From positions 1 through 8,729 of the forward strand of contig JACMOF010000076.1 in NCBI GenBank assembly GCA_014378155.1: 8,729 nt of DNA, in the 5' to 3' direction. Of the stretch, positions 7,210 to 8,729 are shown piece after piece (the stretch's first letter is position 1; each line of letters opens with the position of its first letter). A model generated the notes under the pieces. That model worked only from the letters and a program-made list of their open reading frames with translations. It did not search any database and was not told the DNA's origin. The position numbers and the translations under genes are program-made. This DNA comes from Caulobacter sp. Its GTDB lineage: Bacteria > Pseudomonadota > Alphaproteobacteria > Caulobacterales > Caulobacteraceae.

Positions 7210-7590
7210 TTACGCGGCCGGCGCGAATTCGTCGCGCGGGCGCTCAGTGCGCTCGCCACGTTCGCGGTCGCGACGGGCCAGAACCGGCGACAGTTCCAGG
7301 TCCAGCTCTTCGACGCGGATGGTCATGAAGCGCAGCACGTCTTCATTGATCAGCAGCTGACGTTCCATCTCCTTGACGGCCGCAGCCGGAGCGTCGATGG
7401 CGAGCAGGGAATAGTGGCCCTTGCGGTTCTTCTTGATGCGATAGGTGAGGTTACGCAGGCCCCAGTATTCGATCTTGGCGATGTGACCGCCATTTTCTTC
7501 CAGGAGGGCCTTGAGTTGCTCATTCAGAGCTTCGGCCTGTTGCGGCGAGATATCCTGCCGCGCGATGACCACGTGTTCGTAGAACGACAT
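7210..7590 (-). CDS. rpsF: 30S ribosomal protein bS6
   Basis: A 126-residue small-subunit protein that pairs with bS18 on the 16S rRNA platform. The ferredoxin-like core is clear: [18 protein letters not shown], then [21 protein letters not shown], the [20 protein letters not shown] stretch and [18 protein letters not shown] charged Arg/Glu-rich tail (about 104-126) follows, where bS6 proteins vary. The ATG at 7590 has AGAAGGA upstream at ideal spacing. It is the first gene of the operon, with a leader of roughly 130 bases if the promoter proposed at 7725-7753 is right. That leader contains the hairpin described at 7600-7643. Confidence 0.98.
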   Translation of the reverse strand: MSFYEHVVIARQDISPQQAEALNEQLKALLEENGGHIAKIEYWGLRNLTYRIKKNRKGHYSLLAIDAPAAAVKEMERQLLINEDVLRFMTIRVEELDLELSPVLARRDRERGERTERPRDEFAPAA

Positions 7591-7599
7591 GTTTTCCTT

Positions 7600-7643
7600 C
7601 TTCCGGCTTGGACAGCGGCGTGGGCGACGGCGGAAGTCCGTCG
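7600..7643 (-). promoter_or_regulatory. rpsF leader hairpin with possible pairing to the Shine-Dalgarno region
   Basis: In the minus-strand RNA, CGACGG and CCGTCG (7638-7643 and 7625-7630) form a six-base stem with loop ACTTCCG. The loop's CTTCCG (7631-7636) is perfectly complementary to CGGAAG (7600-7605), which abuts and slightly overlaps the rpsF Shine-Dalgarno AGAAGGA. This would allow a pseudoknot or switch. It is known that bS6:bS18 represses its own message in several bacteria through a leader hairpin with an exposed CCG; the CCG at the loop's 3' end is suggestive. Identity with that motif is inference. Confidence 0.4.
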
Positions 7644-7724
7644 ATCACGATGGATCCTGCATGCCGAGCGGGAAATCCCGACCCATAGGGCTGCGTGCAA
7701 GACCGCCATCCGTGAGAGGGCGCG

Positions 7725-7753
7725 CTATTACAGGAAAGCCGGCGGATAGGCAA
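7725..7753 (-). promoter_or_regulatory. Candidate promoter of the rpsF operon
   Basis: On the minus strand TTGCCT (7748-7753) is followed after 17 bases by TAATAG (7725-7730), facing rpsF. The -35 is a good match to TTGAC-type elements and the spacing is ideal. The -10 is weak in this register; the overlapping TGTAAT (7727-7732) matches TATAAT better but leaves only a 15-base spacer. Transcription would start near 7718. Confidence 0.4.
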
Positions 7754-7855
7754 GGAAGCCGTTGGTCGCCCGGTTTAAAGGCCGTCGTGGCAATATCATA
7801 CAAATGTGCAGCCTGGCCCCTTCGGTCTGGTGCTAGCGCGTGGTATCGGGCGAAC

Positions 7856-8509
7856 ATGGGGTTTCGACCGTCTTCCTTGATCATGGCCGTCTCGGTCGCC
7901 CTGGCCGCCGCCGCGCCGGCTGTGGCGGGCGACGTGGTGAAAAAGCCCGACCTGTCGGTCTGGGGCAGTGACGGCCACTTCCAAGGCTATTCGGCCGCCT
8001 TGCCGCTGGATCTGTCAACCGACGCCGAGAACGCTCGGGTGACCGCCAGGGTGGCCGGCGCGATCGATGACCCGACCTACAATCTCGACCTCAATCTCAG
8101 CCAGAAGCCCGACGAGCACGGCCAGGCCAATCGGTCGCTCTCGGCCGGCGCTTCGTGGAACGCGCGCGAAGCGGCGATCCGCTCGTCTCTGGCGCGATCG
8201 TTCGGCTTCGGCATTCTGCCCAAGACCAACTATGTGCGGCTGTCGATGGACATGAACGCCACCCAGCCGGTGTATCTACGGGGCCGCACGCCGGTGACCC
8301 GGGCCAGTCTTCGCTCCGAACTGACCCTGGATGGCCGGCCGGTGGCCTCCATCGCCGTGGGCGGCGGCACGATGGGCGAGGAGGGCTTCGACGTCAGCCT
8401 GACCCGGCCTTTCGACATCCCCGCCGAATTCACCGTCAGCCTGCGCGCCGCCGACGAGCGGGTCCAGGACGGCCGGGTGATGGTCAAGCTGGTCCGGACG
8501 ACCTGGTAG
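7856..8509 (+). CDS. Secreted protein of unknown function
   Basis: I do not recognise the family. From the ATG at 7856 the product has 217 residues and begins with a plausible Sec signal peptide: MGFRPSS, a hydrophobic core, then cleavage after AVA before GDVVKKP (about residue 25). The mature part has no cysteine or further membrane helix. Its second half alternates polar and hydrophobic residues in several stretches (YVRLSMDMN, ASLRSELTLDG, FDVSLTRPF, EFTVSLRAADE, RVMVKLVRTTW), pointing to a beta-rich fold in the periplasm or outer membrane. It ends in an aromatic residue, but the length and pattern do not prove a barrel. The frame stays open back to 7589, but that part covers the rpsF leader and would bury the signal peptide, so I exclude it. 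An ATG at 7883 would shorten the signal peptide. No clear Shine-Dalgarno is present. It is divergent from rpsF and convergent with the peroxiredoxin gene. Confidence 0.75.
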   Translation: MGFRPSSLIMAVSVALAAAAPAVAGDVVKKPDLSVWGSDGHFQGYSAALPLDLSTDAENARVTARVAGAIDDPTYNLDLNLSQKPDEHGQANRSLSAGASWNAREAAIRSSLARSFGFGILPKTNYVRLSMDMNATQPVYLRGRTPVTRASLRSELTLDGRPVASIAVGGGTMGEEGFDVSLTRPFDIPAEFTVSLRAADERVQDGRVMVKLVRTTW

Positions 8510-8524
8510 GGTCCGGGATCGAGC

Positions 8525-8546
8525 GCGCCGGACCGAAGTCCGGCGC
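8525..8546. terminator. Hairpin terminator between convergent genes
   Basis: A perfect nine-base GC-rich stem (8525-8533 with 8538-8546) has a CGAA loop on the plus strand, which on the minus strand is the very stable C(UUCG)G tetraloop. It lies 15 bases after the stop of the secreted-protein gene and 8 bases beyond the stop of the peroxiredoxin gene, so it could serve both. Neither side has a good U-tract, so termination efficiency is uncertain. Confidence 0.6.
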
Positions 8547-8554
8547 TCCCAATG

Positions 8555-8729
8555 CTACTTCTTGGCCGCCTTGTAGGCCTTCACGGCGTCCATGGTCTGG
8601 GTGACGTGGCCGGCGAAATTGCCGTCGCTATAGGCCATCAGGATCTTGCCGTTCGGCGCGATGACGTAGGAGGTGCGGTTTGACAGGCCGCCCGGCATCG
8701 GCACGCCGACCGCCTTCAAACCCACGTCG
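8555..8729 (-). CDS. Peroxiredoxin (AhpC/TSA or Bcp-like), C-terminal part only
   Basis: The last 57 codons and the stop are present; the rest is beyond the right edge. The segment contains LSNRTSYVIAPNGKI, then AYSDGNFAGHVTQTMDAVKAY and a lysine-rich end. R-(T/S)-SYVI(A/D)P-G-KI is typical of the thioredoxin-fold peroxiredoxins, and the Arg in NRTSYVI corresponds to the conserved active-site arginine. The family reduces hydrogen peroxide and organic peroxides with a peroxidatic cysteine near the N-terminus, which is not visible here. A redoxin-type protein without peroxidase activity cannot be excluded. Confidence 0.8.
   Translation of the reverse strand, partial: DVGLKAVGVPMPGGLSNRTSYVIAPNGKILMAYSDGNFAGHVTQTMDAVKAYKAAKK

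Noticed and set aside
6778..7749. Open frame of 323 codons opposite rpsR and rpsF
   Set aside because: It spans two ribosomal protein genes and their spacers in antisense with no recognisable product.
7589..7855. N-terminal extension of the secreted-protein frame
   Set aside because: It lies over the rpsF leader and promoter, is Arg/Pro/Gly-rich, and would place a good signal peptide 90 residues inside the protein.
1..8729. CRISPR arrays, tRNAs, insertion sequences, phage or defence genes
   Set aside because: Scanned by eye on both strands; no regularly spaced repeats, transposase, integrase or cloverleaf-like sequence was found.

Overview
The window is high-GC alphaproteobacterial DNA, most likely from Caulobacter or a close relative of the Caulobacterales. 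The reasons are the strongly GC-biased third codon positions, the alphaproteobacterial form of bL9 (acidic C-terminal tail) and DnaB, a large TonB-dependent receptor beside housekeeping genes, and the order rpsF-rpsR-rplI ... dnaB ... alr. No organism-level comparison could be run, so this is inference.

Layout, from the left edge: a gene-free stretch with a REP-like palindrome (about 1-102); alr, alanine racemase (minus strand); a marC-family membrane protein (minus); dnaB, the replicative helicase (minus); a short region holding the dnaB upstream DNA and the receptor's terminator; an 814-residue TonB-dependent outer-membrane receptor (minus); a strong intrinsic terminator; the ribosomal protein operon rpsF-rpsR-rplI (bS6, bS18, bL9; minus); a 265-base divergent regulatory region; an unrecognised secreted protein of about 217 residues (plus strand); a hairpin terminator between convergent genes; and the C-terminal end of a peroxiredoxin (minus), cut by the right edge.

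The genes serve basic growth functions: translation (bS6, bS18, bL9), replication (DnaB), D-alanine supply for peptidoglycan (Alr), outer-membrane uptake (receptor) and peroxide defence (peroxiredoxin). From general knowledge of alphaproteobacteria, rpsF-rpsR-rplI-dnaB-alr is a recurring gene order. Here it is interrupted by the receptor, which has its own terminator and follows another, and by marC.

I found no CRISPR array, tRNA, rRNA, insertion sequence, phage gene or recognisable defence system. The points most worth a second look are regulatory: a hairpin in the rpsF leader whose loop can pair with the ribosome binding site region, possible alternative pairing in the receptor leader, a near-match to a LexA box upstream of dnaB, and the unrecognised secreted protein. 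I do not see strong evidence of an undescribed system.
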